This document shows positions 1 to 5,823 of a stretch of DNA of 5,987 nt, in pieces (position 1 is the first letter of the stretch; each line of letters begins with the position of its first letter). This DNA comes from an uncultured bacterium. Its GTDB lineage: Bacteria; Bacillota; Clostridia; Lachnospirales; Anaerotignaceae. Location of the stretch: NCBI GenBank assembly GCA_905214825.1, contig CAJMNV010000113.1, forward strand, positions 1-5,987, given 5' to 3'. The notes below the pieces were generated by a model. The model saw only the letters and a list, made by a program, of their open reading frames with translations, had not been told where the DNA came from and did not search any database. The translations under genes and the position numbers were made by a program.

Positions 1-1
1 T

Positions 2-697
2 ACAAATCATGTATTCCGTAATTTCTTCCGTGTAGATAGACCTCCTGTACATGTATTCATTTCTACAAAAGTAATTGCAGAAGCTCCTGTAGAATTCCTG
101 TGGGCAGGTATTGGTGACGGTATGAGTAAGGAAGTAGAAGTAAAATTCTCTGCAAGAGGCAAAGAAGATGAACTGACACTTTCTGATGCAGCTGGTGTTG
201 CATTGAGCGGTTGCTGTACAGAACCTTTGTTGAAATATGGTATTCAGGCGATTGAAGATTGTAAAAACAATCGTGCTTCCGAAGCAATCGAACAGGTTGC
301 ATTGGATATCTTTATTAACACAGGTATGGTATCCAACATGGTAGATTCTCATAAATATAATACAAATTTGGCACATGCATTGTTTAACAGTATGACCATG
401 TTACATCAGATTGAAACAAGACATCGCCATGGCGAAGTTGTTTCTTATGGTACATTGGTATTGTTGACATTAGACAAACAGTATGACAAGTTGGATAGAT
501 TTTTCGATTTCTATAAAGGTATGAAATTGCCTACAAAATTGGCAGACATTGAAGTAACTGTAGAGGAGCTTGATCCCGTATTGGAAGAAACTGTGAAAAA
601 ATATGACATGGATTATTCACCATATGAAATCACACCAGCAATGATTAAAGATGCAATATTGGAATTGGAAGCATATAATCAGAAAAAAGAAGCTTGA
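2..697 (+). CDS. Iron-containing alcohol dehydrogenase family protein, glycerol dehydrogenase-like (3' part)
   Basis: The reading frame is open from the window edge, so the start and roughly the first 130 residues (the NAD-binding Rossmann part, judged from the usual ~365-residue length) lie outside; 231 residues are visible. Seen: the GIGD signature with visible Asp39, then His125 (NLAHAL) and His143 (RHRHGE..SYG). The spacing of these three matches the Asp/His/His metal ligands of glycerol dehydrogenase (Asp173, His256, His274 in the Geobacillus stearothermophilus enzyme), including the 18-residue gap between the histidines. The family oxidises or reduces small alcohols and polyols with NAD(H) in the cytoplasm, using a divalent metal. 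Substrate is not readable from the sequence: glycerol is plausible, but several Clostridia paralogues act on other hydroxy compounds. An internal ATG at 122 is not the start, because conserved family sequence, including the metal-binding Asp, lies upstream of it. Two hairpins follow the stop. Confidence is high for the family and moderate for glycerol. Confidence 0.88.
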   Translation, partial: TNHVFRNFFRVDRPPVHVFISTKVIAEAPVEFLWAGIGDGMSKEVEVKFSARGKEDELTLSDAAGVALSGCCTEPLLKYGIQAIEDCKNNRASEAIEQVALDIFINTGMVSNMVDSHKYNTNLAHALFNSMTMLHQIETRHRHGEVVSYGTLVLLTLDKQYDKLDRFFDFYKGMKLPTKLADIEVTVEELDPVLEETVKKYDMDYSPYEITPAMIKDAILELEAYNQKKEA

Positions 698-708
698 TAA
701 AAGTACGA

Positions 709-730
709 CGAAAAAATAAAAATTTTTTCG
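709..730. terminator. AT-rich perfect hairpin after the dehydrogenase gene
   Basis: The arms CGAAAAAAT (709-717) and ATTTTTTCG (722-730) are perfectly complementary around an AAAA loop, starting 12 bases after the stop codon. The stem is almost all A-T, so it is weak, and no clean T-tract follows it beyond the arm itself. It may be a minor first terminator or an mRNA 3' end; the stronger hairpin at 766-809 is the more likely terminator. Confidence 0.35.
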
Positions 731-765
731 TTTATTCTACAAAAGAAAATTATATATAAAAATGG

Positions 766-809
766 AAAAAGGAGCGAACTTTGATTTTTCAAAGTATTCT
801 CCTTTTTTT
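766..809 (+). terminator. Rho-independent terminator hairpin, copy 1 of a repeated stem
   Basis: AAAAAGGAG (766-774) pairs with CTCCTTTTT (799-807), and ACTTTGA (778-784) pairs with TCAAAGT (789-795) around a TTTT loop. A 3-by-3 internal loop (CGA/ATT) separates the two stems. A run of seven T follows CTCC on the + strand and A5 precedes GGAG, so it could act in both directions. It ends the dehydrogenase transcript just before the promoter at 821. Both stem segments are identical to those of the hairpin at 3876-3916. Confidence 0.8.
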
Positions 810-820
810 GTTTGGTTTGC

Positions 821-849
821 TTGACAGCGTGTGATAGAAATTTTATACT
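821..849 (+). promoter_or_regulatory. Sigma-A type promoter for the FUSC-HAD/tcdA unit
   Basis: A perfect -35 box TTGACA (821-826), a 17-base spacer and a -10 box TATACT (844-849) lie 51 bases upstream of the TTG start at 901. The site sits directly after the terminator at 766-809, so the unit has its own transcription start. A second possible -10 (GATAAT, 852-857) is less well spaced. Confidence 0.8.
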
Positions 850-887
850 GTGATAATATATTGGTAAATAAAACAATTGCCTGAAAC

Positions 888-892
888 GGAGG
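888..892 (+). promoter_or_regulatory. Ribosome binding site that fixes a TTG start at 901
   Basis: GGAGG lies 8 bases before the TTG at 901. The frame also has a TTG at 877, but no Shine-Dalgarno sequence precedes that one, and the first in-frame ATG (916) is 23 bases from GGAGG, too far. The site therefore selects 901. Confidence 0.8.
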
Positions 893-900
893 AAACAGAC

Positions 901-2259
901 TTGCCAAAAGTTGGTATGCGTATGATAAAAACGGCGATTGCCGTTGCAATTTGTTTATTGATTTATTTGTTACGAGGCAAACAAGGAGCACCTGTGTTTT
1001 CTACGATTGCAGCGATTATTTGTATGCAACCGTATGTGGAAAACAGTGTCACTGTAGCATTTAATCGTGTGGTGGGAACATTTACGGGAGCGATTATGGG
1101 ACTTTTGGTTCTGTATGGTGTACAATGGATACCACCTGATTGGGAATGGATAAAATATTTGTGTATATCACTTGCTGTCATTCCTGCTATGTATATTACG
1201 GTTGTGTTAAAGAAAACAGGGGCGGCAGCGATGGCAGGAGTTGTGTTGTTGAGTGTTACGCTTTCCAATGGGATACATGGACCTTTGGTGGATGCATTTG
1301 ACCGTTCTTTTGAAACGATTGTGGGCATTTTGGTATCACTGGGTGTAAATGTGATACATTTTCCAAGAAAAAAACATAAAGAATTCTTTTTTGTATCTGG
1401 TTTTGATGGGGCATTGTGTTGTGAAAAATGTGGGATTAGTCCGTATAGTGTGTTTGAGTTAAATCAACTTTTGAGTGATGGGGCAAAATTCACCATCGCA
1501 ACAGAGCGTACACCTGCATCATTGCTTGCAGATGTAGACAATATTCACTTGAAATTACCTGTGATTGCCATGGACGGTGCAGTTTTGTATGATTTGAAAC
1601 AAAAACGGTATTTGGCATGTCATGGGCTTTCCAAAGAAATGACAAAACGTATTTGTGATTTTTTACAACAAAAAAATATACATTATTTTTTAAATGTGGT
1701 GTGGCAAGATGTGTTGTTGATTTATCATAAAGATTTTCAAAATGAAGAAGAACAAAAATTATATGAAAAAGCCAGAGTATCACCACATCGCAATTATGTA
1801 TATGGTGATATGCCAGAAGAAGGCATACCTGTTTATATTTTATTGGTATTGCAAGACAAAGTGGCAGATATGGTGGAAAAAGAAATCAAACAATTAGATG
1901 GTGCAGAAGATTTGTTGTTTTTGCGTGATAAATCGGAAACACCAAAAGAATATTGTCATTTGAAAATTTATCACAAAACTGCAACAAAAGAATATATGAT
2001 GCGACGTATGTTGGCAGATATGGAAAATGCAAAAAACACAAAAATTGTGGCATTTGGTACAAACAAAAATGATTTGTCTATGATGGCGGCAGCGGATATG
2101 TCTTATGCCACAGCAGAAGCAATTCCAGAAGCAAAAGCCATTGCCGATTATGAATTGAAAGGAAAACAGGGCGATAGCATTGTGCGTACGATGTTGTGTT
2201 TATATGAACCGTTTCCATGGCAAAAAGTGCCCAAATGTCAGAAAAAAGAAAAGCGATAA
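901..2259 (+). CDS. FUSC/aromatic-acid-exporter-like membrane domain fused to a catalytically degenerate Cof-type HAD domain
   Basis: Predicted 452 residues, started at TTG 901 by its ribosome binding site. Residues ~8-155 form several hydrophobic segments resembling the membrane half of FUSC/ArAE (DUF939-like) proteins, including the RVVGTFTGAIMG stretch (56-67). Residues ~161-430 resemble a Cof-type HAD phosphatase with cap (type IIB). The catalytic motifs are altered: motif I, normally DxDGT, reads GFDGAL (167-172), so the nucleophile Asp is Gly. Motif II keeps Thr201 (IATER). A motif III Lys is plausible in TKEYMMRR. Motif IV, normally GDxxND, reads GTNKND (386-391), so the first acidic residue is Thr. 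A CCEKC cluster (173-177) directly follows motif I. Inference: the HAD part probably does not hydrolyse phosphate esters and may bind a ligand or regulate the membrane part, which could export an organic anion. tcdA follows after 18 bases. Family assignment is good; function is unknown. Confidence 0.8.
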   Translation: MPKVGMRMIKTAIAVAICLLIYLLRGKQGAPVFSTIAAIICMQPYVENSVTVAFNRVVGTFTGAIMGLLVLYGVQWIPPDWEWIKYLCISLAVIPAMYITVVLKKTGAAAMAGVVLLSVTLSNGIHGPLVDAFDRSFETIVGILVSLGVNVIHFPRKKHKEFFFVSGFDGALCCEKCGISPYSVFELNQLLSDGAKFTIATERTPASLLADVDNIHLKLPVIAMDGAVLYDLKQKRYLACHGLSKEMTKRICDFLQQKNIHYFLNVVWQDVLLIYHKDFQNEEEQKLYEKARVSPHRNYVYGDMPEEGIPVYILLVLQDKVADMVEKEIKQLDGAEDLLFLRDKSETPKEYCHLKIYHKTATKEYMMRRMLADMENAKNTKIVAFGTNKNDLSMMAAADMSYATAEAIPEAKAIADYELKGKQGDSIVRTMLCLYEPFPWQKVPKCQKKEKR

Positions 2260-2277
2260 AAATATGGGAGGAAAAGC

Positions 2278-3000
2278 ATGGAAAAAGAATTGCATTTATT
2301 TTCACGTGCAGAATTATTATTGGGGGAAGAAGCCATACAAAAATTAAGACAAGCAAATGTGGCATTGTTTGGTGTAGGTGGTGTTGGCTCTTTTGCGGCG
2401 GAAGCATTGGCAAGAGGTGGTGTGGGACATATCACATTGGTAGATGGTGATACAGTCAGCTTGACAAACAGCAACCGCCAGCTGGTGGCATTGCAAAGCA
2501 CAATCGGGAAAGAAAAAGTGTCCGTGATGGCAGAGCGTATTGCGGATATTTCACCGGAAACCATTGTCGAGGCACACTGCTTGGTATATGGAGAACAAAA
2601 TCGAGATTTTTTTGATTTTTCAAAATATGATTATGTGATAGATGCCATTGATACCATCACATCAAAATTGATATTGATTGAACAAGCAAAAAAGGCAGAT
2701 ATACCCATTATTAGTTGTATGGGCACAGGAAATAAATTCGACCCCTCCCGTTTTGAAATTGCGGATATTGCAAAAACGTCTGTATGCCCTTTGGCAAAAG
2801 TTATGCGTAAAGAATTGAAAGAACGAGGGATTTCTGGTGTTAAAGTGGTATACTCCAAAGAATTACCAAAAAAGCCAGCAATGTCCTCTGAAACAGGCAA
2901 AAGACAAATACCGGGTAGTTTATCTTTTGTACCACCAGTGGCAGGTATGATTTTGGCAGGGGAAGTGATACGCCATATTACAGGAGTTGTATTAGAATGA
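2278..3000 (+). CDS. tcdA: tRNA threonylcarbamoyladenosine dehydratase (TcdA/CsdL/YgdL, E1-like ThiF family)
   Basis: A complete 240-residue protein of the ThiF/MoeB/E1-like fold. Seen: the ATP-binding glycine loop GVGGVGS (32-38), acidic residues Asp56 and Asp58 at the end of the second strand, the SNRQ motif (65-68) with the Arg expected to contact ATP phosphates, and the KTSVCPLAKVMR region typical of Bacillota members. Known for the family: TcdA uses ATP to dehydrate N6-threonylcarbamoyladenosine at position 37 of ANN-decoding tRNAs to its cyclic form (ct6A), in the cytoplasm. In E. coli it works with the CsdA-CsdE sulfur system; no such partner is visible here. The start ATG has GGGAGG (2266-2271) 6 bases upstream. 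The gene lies 18 bases after the FUSC-HAD gene with no promoter or terminator between, so the two are probably co-transcribed. A terminator follows almost at once. Confidence 0.93.
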   Translation: MEKELHLFSRAELLLGEEAIQKLRQANVALFGVGGVGSFAAEALARGGVGHITLVDGDTVSLTNSNRQLVALQSTIGKEKVSVMAERIADISPETIVEAHCLVYGEQNRDFFDFSKYDYVIDAIDTITSKLILIEQAKKADIPIISCMGTGNKFDPSRFEIADIAKTSVCPLAKVMRKELKERGISGVKVVYSKELPKKPAMSSETGKRQIPGSLSFVPPVAGMILAGEVIRHITGVVLE

Positions 3001-3003
3001 ATG

Positions 3004-3031
3004 AAAAGCGTGGTTATGGCTACGCTTTTTT
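3004..3031 (+). terminator. Rho-independent terminator after tcdA
   Basis: AAAAGCGT (3004-3011) pairs with ACGCTTTT (3022-3029) around a ten-base loop that can close by one further G-C pair, and the T-run extends to 3031. It begins 4 bases after the tcdA stop and ends just upstream of the next promoter. Confidence 0.8.
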
Positions 3032-3033
3032 GA

Positions 3034-3062
3034 TTGTCAGAAAAACGGAAAACTGTTATCAT
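3034..3062 (+). promoter_or_regulatory. Probable sigma-A promoter for the TSUP transporter
   Basis: TTGTCA (3034-3039), a 17-base spacer and TATCAT (3057-3062) each differ from consensus by one base and lie 38 bases before the ATG at 3101, directly after the tcdA terminator. CATAAT (3060-3065) is an alternative -10. Confidence 0.55.
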
Positions 3063-3100
3063 AATACAAGCGTAAAAATACAAAAGAAAAGGAGAAAAAT

Positions 3101-3859
3101 ATGGAAAGTTTGATGATGTATTTGATGATATGCCCTTTGGTGTTTGCGGCAGGGGTAGTAGATGCCATTGCAGGTGGTGGTGGTTTGATTTCTCTGCCTG
3201 CTTATATGATTGCAGGCGTACCTGTGCATGCTGCCATTGCGACCAATAAAATGAGTGCGGCAATGGGTACAACGATTGCAACATATCGTTTTGCCAAAAA
3301 TGGATACATCAACTGGAAACAAGCATTGCCATGTGTGTTGTTTGCATTGGCAGGGTCTTATTTGGGAGCAAAAATTACATTGTTGCTTTCAGCAGATGTG
3401 TTTCGTGTGGTGATGCTCATCATACTACCATTGACAGCATTTTATGTGATGGGTAAAAAGAGTTTGACTGCAGAGAAACAACCATTTTCTTATGGAAAGA
3501 CATTGTTTTTGTGTGCAACCATATCATTTTGTATTGGGGTGTATGATGGTTTTTATGGTCCAGGGACAGGCACATTTTTGATATTACTTTTGACAGCTTT
3601 GGCACATATTGCATTGCAAGAAGCGGCAGGCACAACAAAGGTTATCAATTTATCTACGAATATTTCTGCATTGACTGTGTTTTTGGCAAATGGTATGGTG
3701 GATTTGAAAATGGGTATCATTGCGGGTTGTTTTAGCATTGCAGGCAATTATATTGGTGTGAAATTGTTTGCCGAAAAAGGGGTAAAATTTGTCAAACCGT
3801 TTATGATAGCTGTTTTGGTGATATTTTTGGTCAAAACCATACGGGAAATGATGGTATAA
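3101..3859 (+). CDS. TSUP family (TauE/SafE, YfcA-like) membrane transporter
   Basis: A complete 252-residue, strongly hydrophobic protein with about eight membrane segments in two related halves. Seen: the N-terminal family signature DAIAGGGGLISLP (21-33) followed by a TNKMSA stretch. The second half repeats it as GVYDGFYGPGTGTF followed by KVINLSTN. This paired pattern and the length (about 250 residues) are typical of the TauE/SafE (TSUP) family. Known members move sulfite, sulfoacetate, thiosulfate or other small organosulfur or organic anions across the cytoplasmic membrane; the substrate here cannot be read from the sequence and no sulfur genes lie nearby. GGAG (3091-3094) sits 6 bases before the ATG. 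The gene has its own promoter and a terminator on each side, so it is probably monocistronic. It converges on ychF. Confidence 0.9.
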   Translation: MESLMMYLMICPLVFAAGVVDAIAGGGGLISLPAYMIAGVPVHAAIATNKMSAAMGTTIATYRFAKNGYINWKQALPCVLFALAGSYLGAKITLLLSADVFRVVMLIILPLTAFYVMGKKSLTAEKQPFSYGKTLFLCATISFCIGVYDGFYGPGTGTFLILLLTALAHIALQEAAGTTKVINLSTNISALTVFLANGMVDLKMGIIAGCFSIAGNYIGVKLFAEKGVKFVKPFMIAVLVIFLVKTIREMMV

Positions 3860-3875
3860 TCATTTTGTATTTTGA

Positions 3876-3916
3876 AAAAAGGAGTATACTTTGAAAATCA
3901 AAGTATGCTCCTTTTT
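3876..3916. terminator. Bidirectional terminator between convergent genes, copy 2 of the repeated stem
   Basis: AAAAAGGAG (3876-3884) pairs with CTCCTTTTT (3908-3916), and ACTTTGA (3888-3894) with TCAAAGT (3898-3904) around an AAA loop. The inner TAT/ATG triplets also pair (two Watson-Crick pairs and one G-T), so the stem is nearly continuous. A5 on one side and T5 on the other suit termination in both directions, for the TSUP gene (+) and ychF (-). The outer and inner stem segments equal those at 766-809. Confidence 0.85.
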
Positions 3917-3940
3917 GTTTTTCATGATAAAATAGCAATA

Positions 3941-5038
3941 TTATACATTAAAACGGAATAGTATCACATCACCATCTTTTACAACATATTCTTTGCCTTC
4001 GGAACGTACCAATCCTTGTTCTTTTGCATTGTTGTAAGAGCCGGCTTGCATCAAATCAGTATATGCAACCACTTCTGCACGAATAAAACCACGTTCAAAA
4101 TCGCTGTGAATTTTTCCGGCAGCTTGTGGTGCTTTTGTGCCGTTTGTGATTGTCCATGCTCTGGTTTCTTGTGGGCCGGCAGTCAAATAACTAATCAAAC
4201 CAAGCAAGTGATAGCTTGCGGCAATCAAACGGTCTAAGCCACTGCCTTCTACACCCAAATCTGCCAAAAATTCTTTTTTATCTGCTTCGTCCAAATCAGA
4301 AATTTCTTCTTCGATTTTTGCACATAATACAAATACTTCGTTGTGTTCATTTGTGGCATATTCTCTCACACGAGAAACAAATTCGTTTGATGCCCCATCG
4401 TCTGCTAAGTCATCTTCTGAAACGTTTGCAGCATACAATACTGGTTTTGCTGTCAGAAGTGTCAAACTGTTGACAAATGCTTTTTCTTCTGGTGTGTCAA
4501 ATTCCACAGCTCTTGCAGAAATACCGTTTTCCAAAGCATCTTTTAATTTTTGTAGAATGTCCATTTCTTTTTGCAAAGATTTGTCTGCTTTTGCCATTTT
4601 TCCCGTTTTGGCAATACGTCTATCCAATATTTCCAAATCGGAAAACACCAATTCCAAATTGATGGTTTCGATGTCACGAATAGGGTCGATAGAGCCGTCA
4701 ACGTGTACTACATTCCCGTCTTGGAAACAACGCACCACATGTACAATGGCATCAACTTCTCTGATATGAGATAAAAATTTATTGCCCAAACCTTCGCCTT
4801 TGCTGGCACCACGTACCAACCCTGCAATATCTACAAATTCGATAACCGCAGGCACGGTTTTTGCAGAATGATACATTTCTGTTAATTTGTTCAAACGGTC
4901 ATCAGGAACCGTTACAATGCCCACATTTGGGTCAATGGTACAGAAGGGATAATTTGCTGCCTCTGCTTTGCCCAGTGTCATAGAATTGAACAATGTGCTT
5001 TTGCCCACATTGGGCAAACCTACAATACCCAGTTTCAT
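3941..5038 (-). CDS. ychF: Ribosome-binding ATPase YchF (OLA1/Obg-related)
   Basis: A complete 365-residue protein, close to the usual ~363. Seen: P-loop GLPNVGKST (7-15), the G3 motif DIAG (70-73) followed by Leu74 in place of the catalytic Gln (the HAS-type substitution), and NVSE (205-208) instead of NKxD at G4. The NxxE form is characteristic of YchF and goes with ATP rather than GTP preference. A coiled-coil-like helical stretch follows around 130-175, and a C-terminal TGS domain covers about 280-363, ending in DGDVILFRFNV. Known for the family: cytoplasmic ATPase that binds the 70S ribosome and is linked to stress responses and translation start. The ATG at 5038 has AGGAAG (5050-5055 on the complement) 11 bases upstream, and the promoter at 5078-5106 drives it. 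It is the most securely identified gene in the window. Confidence 0.98.
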   Translation of the reverse strand: MKLGIVGLPNVGKSTLFNSMTLGKAEAANYPFCTIDPNVGIVTVPDDRLNKLTEMYHSAKTVPAVIEFVDIAGLVRGASKGEGLGNKFLSHIREVDAIVHVVRCFQDGNVVHVDGSIDPIRDIETINLELVFSDLEILDRRIAKTGKMAKADKSLQKEMDILQKLKDALENGISARAVEFDTPEEKAFVNSLTLLTAKPVLYAANVSEDDLADDGASNEFVSRVREYATNEHNEVFVLCAKIEEEISDLDEADKKEFLADLGVEGSGLDRLIAASYHLLGLISYLTAGPQETRAWTITNGTKAPQAAGKIHSDFERGFIRAEVVAYTDLMQAGSYNNAKEQGLVRSEGKEYVVKDGDVILFRFNV

Positions 5039-5077
5039 TTGTTTTATACTTCCTTTCTTTTGTCAATACTGTTTTTC

Positions 5078-5106
5078 ATTATAACCAAAAGACAATCAAA
5101 TGGCAA
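5078..5106 (-). promoter_or_regulatory. Sigma-A promoter for ychF
   Basis: Read on the complement: TTGCCA (5106-5101), a 17-base spacer, then a perfect TATAAT (5083-5078), 39 bases before the ychF start. The -35 box slightly overlaps no coding sequence; it lies 9 bases beyond the stop of the 51-codon gene upstream, so ychF need not depend on read-through. Confidence 0.8.
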
Positions 5107-5114
5107 GAAATACG

Positions 5115-5270
5115 TTATTTTTTGCGTGGCAAGCATATGAAAATTGCTAGTATGCCACTGCATATGGCAAGTAATGCTTGTATGCGTTTATATTCTGTGT
5201 TTGTGATATAATGCCCATTTTTGGGTGTTTCGTCAATATCAGAAATGGAAATACGTTGATGTTTTGGCAT
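5115..5270 (-). CDS. Small single-pass membrane protein of unknown function (51 aa)
   Basis: I do not recognise a family. The start is set at 5270 rather than a longer in-frame ATG at 5324, because GGAGG (5280-5284 on the complement) lies 9 bases before this ATG and nothing similar precedes the upstream one. The protein has a polar N-terminal half (about residues 1-29, with an acidic DIDE stretch at 11-14), one hydrophobic segment (about 31-47, containing ALLAICSGILAIFICL) and a short basic tail RKK. This resembles a single C-terminal membrane anchor. The stop is followed within 9 bases by the -35 box of the ychF promoter, with no hairpin between, so some transcripts may run on into ychF. It is divergent from the sporulation-type lipoprotein gene at 5390. 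The good ribosome binding site and composition argue that it is real. Confidence 0.65.
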   Translation of the reverse strand: MPKHQRISISDIDETPKNGHYITNTEYKRIQALLAICSGILAIFICLPRKK

Positions 5271-5279
5271 AGCAAAAGA

Positions 5280-5284
5280 CCTCC
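5280..5284 (-). promoter_or_regulatory. Ribosome binding site that sets the start of the 51-aa gene
   Basis: On the complement, GGAGG preceded by AAAA lies 9 bases before ATG 5270. It is a near-ideal Shine-Dalgarno and shortens the frame by 18 codons compared with the first in-frame ATG. Confidence 0.75.
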
Positions 5285-5294
5285 TTTTATTTTC

Positions 5295-5303
5295 AGTATA
5301 ACA
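5295..5303 (-). promoter_or_regulatory. Possible extended -10 promoter for the 51-aa gene
   Basis: The complement reads TGTTATACT (5303-5295), an extended -10 (TGn plus TATACT), 24 bases before the ATG at 5270. No -35 box is recognisable at the usual distance (TGATTT at 5323-5318), which extended -10 promoters can tolerate. Confidence 0.4.
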
Positions 5304-5389
5304 GAAAATCACAAAAAAAATCACTGTATTTTACAAAACAAAAAATCATTTTTTGGGGCAATATAAAAACAAAAAGGGGGCAGAATGAT

Positions 5390-5779
5390 ATGAAAAAAAT
5401 GATTTTGAGTTGTTTTTTGCTGATTTTTCTGTGTTGTGGGTGTTCTTTGGCAGTGGCGGAAAATAACTTGTTGAAAACAAGAACAGAGAAAGCAAATGAA
5501 CTCCAAAATGGAAAATCTATGGCAGAAAGGGCAACAGATGTCAAAGAACAAATTGGGCGTATAGATGGTGTGACAGGCAGTGCGGTTGTGATAGAAGGAC
5601 ATACGGCAATTATTGGATTACGAACAAAAGATTTACAAAAAAAAGAACAAAAACAACTCATAGATAATGTGCAAACAGCTGCAGTGCAAACAGATGATAC
5701 ATTGTATTTTGTTTCTGTAACGGTTGATGAAAATATTGTTTCTCAAATAGAAAAAGAAGAAAAAACAAGAATGCGATAA
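5390..5779 (+). CDS. YhcN/YlaJ-like sporulation lipoprotein
   Basis: A complete 129-residue protein. Residues 1-17 form a lipoprotein signal: two Lys, a hydrophobic core, then the cysteine-rich end FLCCGCS, where Cys18 after Gly17 is the best lipidation site. A charged linker follows (about 25-45). The rest (about 46-122) shows the YhcN/YlaJ pattern: a helix with ATDVKEQIGRIDGV, the beta segment SAVVIEGHTAIIGL, a Lys-rich helix, and a last strand TLYFVSVTVDENI. Known: YhcN and YlaJ of Bacillus subtilis are spore-associated lipoproteins, and the family is mostly found in endospore formers. Role by inference: a lipoprotein of the forespore or spore inner membrane. GGGGG (5376-5380) lies 9 bases before ATG 5390; an ATG at 5385 is followed at once by a stop. 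I saw no convincing forespore sigma-factor promoter. The gene ends shortly before the terminator at 5788. Confidence 0.75.
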   Translation: MKKMILSCFLLIFLCCGCSLAVAENNLLKTRTEKANELQNGKSMAERATDVKEQIGRIDGVTGSAVVIEGHTAIIGLRTKDLQKKEQKQLIDNVQTAAVQTDDTLYFVSVTVDENIVSQIEKEEKTRMR

Positions 5780-5787
5780 AAAAATAA

Positions 5788-5809
5788 CTCCAACCAGAAA
5801 TGGTTGGAG
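5788..5809. terminator. Terminator with GAAA tetraloop between convergent genes
   Basis: CTCCAACCA (5788-5796) and TGGTTGGAG (5801-5809) form a perfect 9-bp stem closed by a GAAA loop. On the complement the stem is followed by TTATTTTTTT, a good T-tract, so it clearly ends the minus-strand transporter gene. On the + strand the following CATATTTTATG is less T-rich, but it may still end the lipoprotein transcript. Confidence 0.85.
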
Positions 5810-5823
5810 CATATTTTATGATA

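Noticed and set aside
122..124. ATG as the start of the dehydrogenase
   Set aside because: The same frame is open to the window edge and encodes conserved family residues before this ATG, including the metal-binding Asp, so the gene is only cut by the edge.
679..991. Two minus-strand open frames over the terminator and promoter region
   Set aside because: They run through two hairpins and the promoter and are rich in Phe, Ile and Lys from A/T tracts; they look like non-coding sequence.
963..1328. Open frame of 121 codons on - inside the membrane half of the fusion gene
   Set aside because: Antisense to a hydrophobic coding region, which commonly leaves long open frames; no start signals.
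2631..3284. Open frame of 217 codons on - across the end of tcdA, an intergenic region and the start of the TSUP gene
   Set aside because: It covers two well-identified genes plus a terminator and a promoter on the other strand, and its His/Gln/Leu-rich product matches no family I know.
4341..4769. Open frame of 142 codons on + opposite ychF
   Set aside because: It is the antisense shadow of the conserved ychF gene; no ribosome binding site and a Ser/Phe-rich composition typical of complement-strand translation.
5325..5354. Forespore sigma-G-like promoter (GTATT, 16 bases, CATTTTT) upstream of the lipoprotein gene
   Set aside because: Both boxes miss their last consensus position and the spacer is short; in such A/T-rich sequence this can arise by chance.
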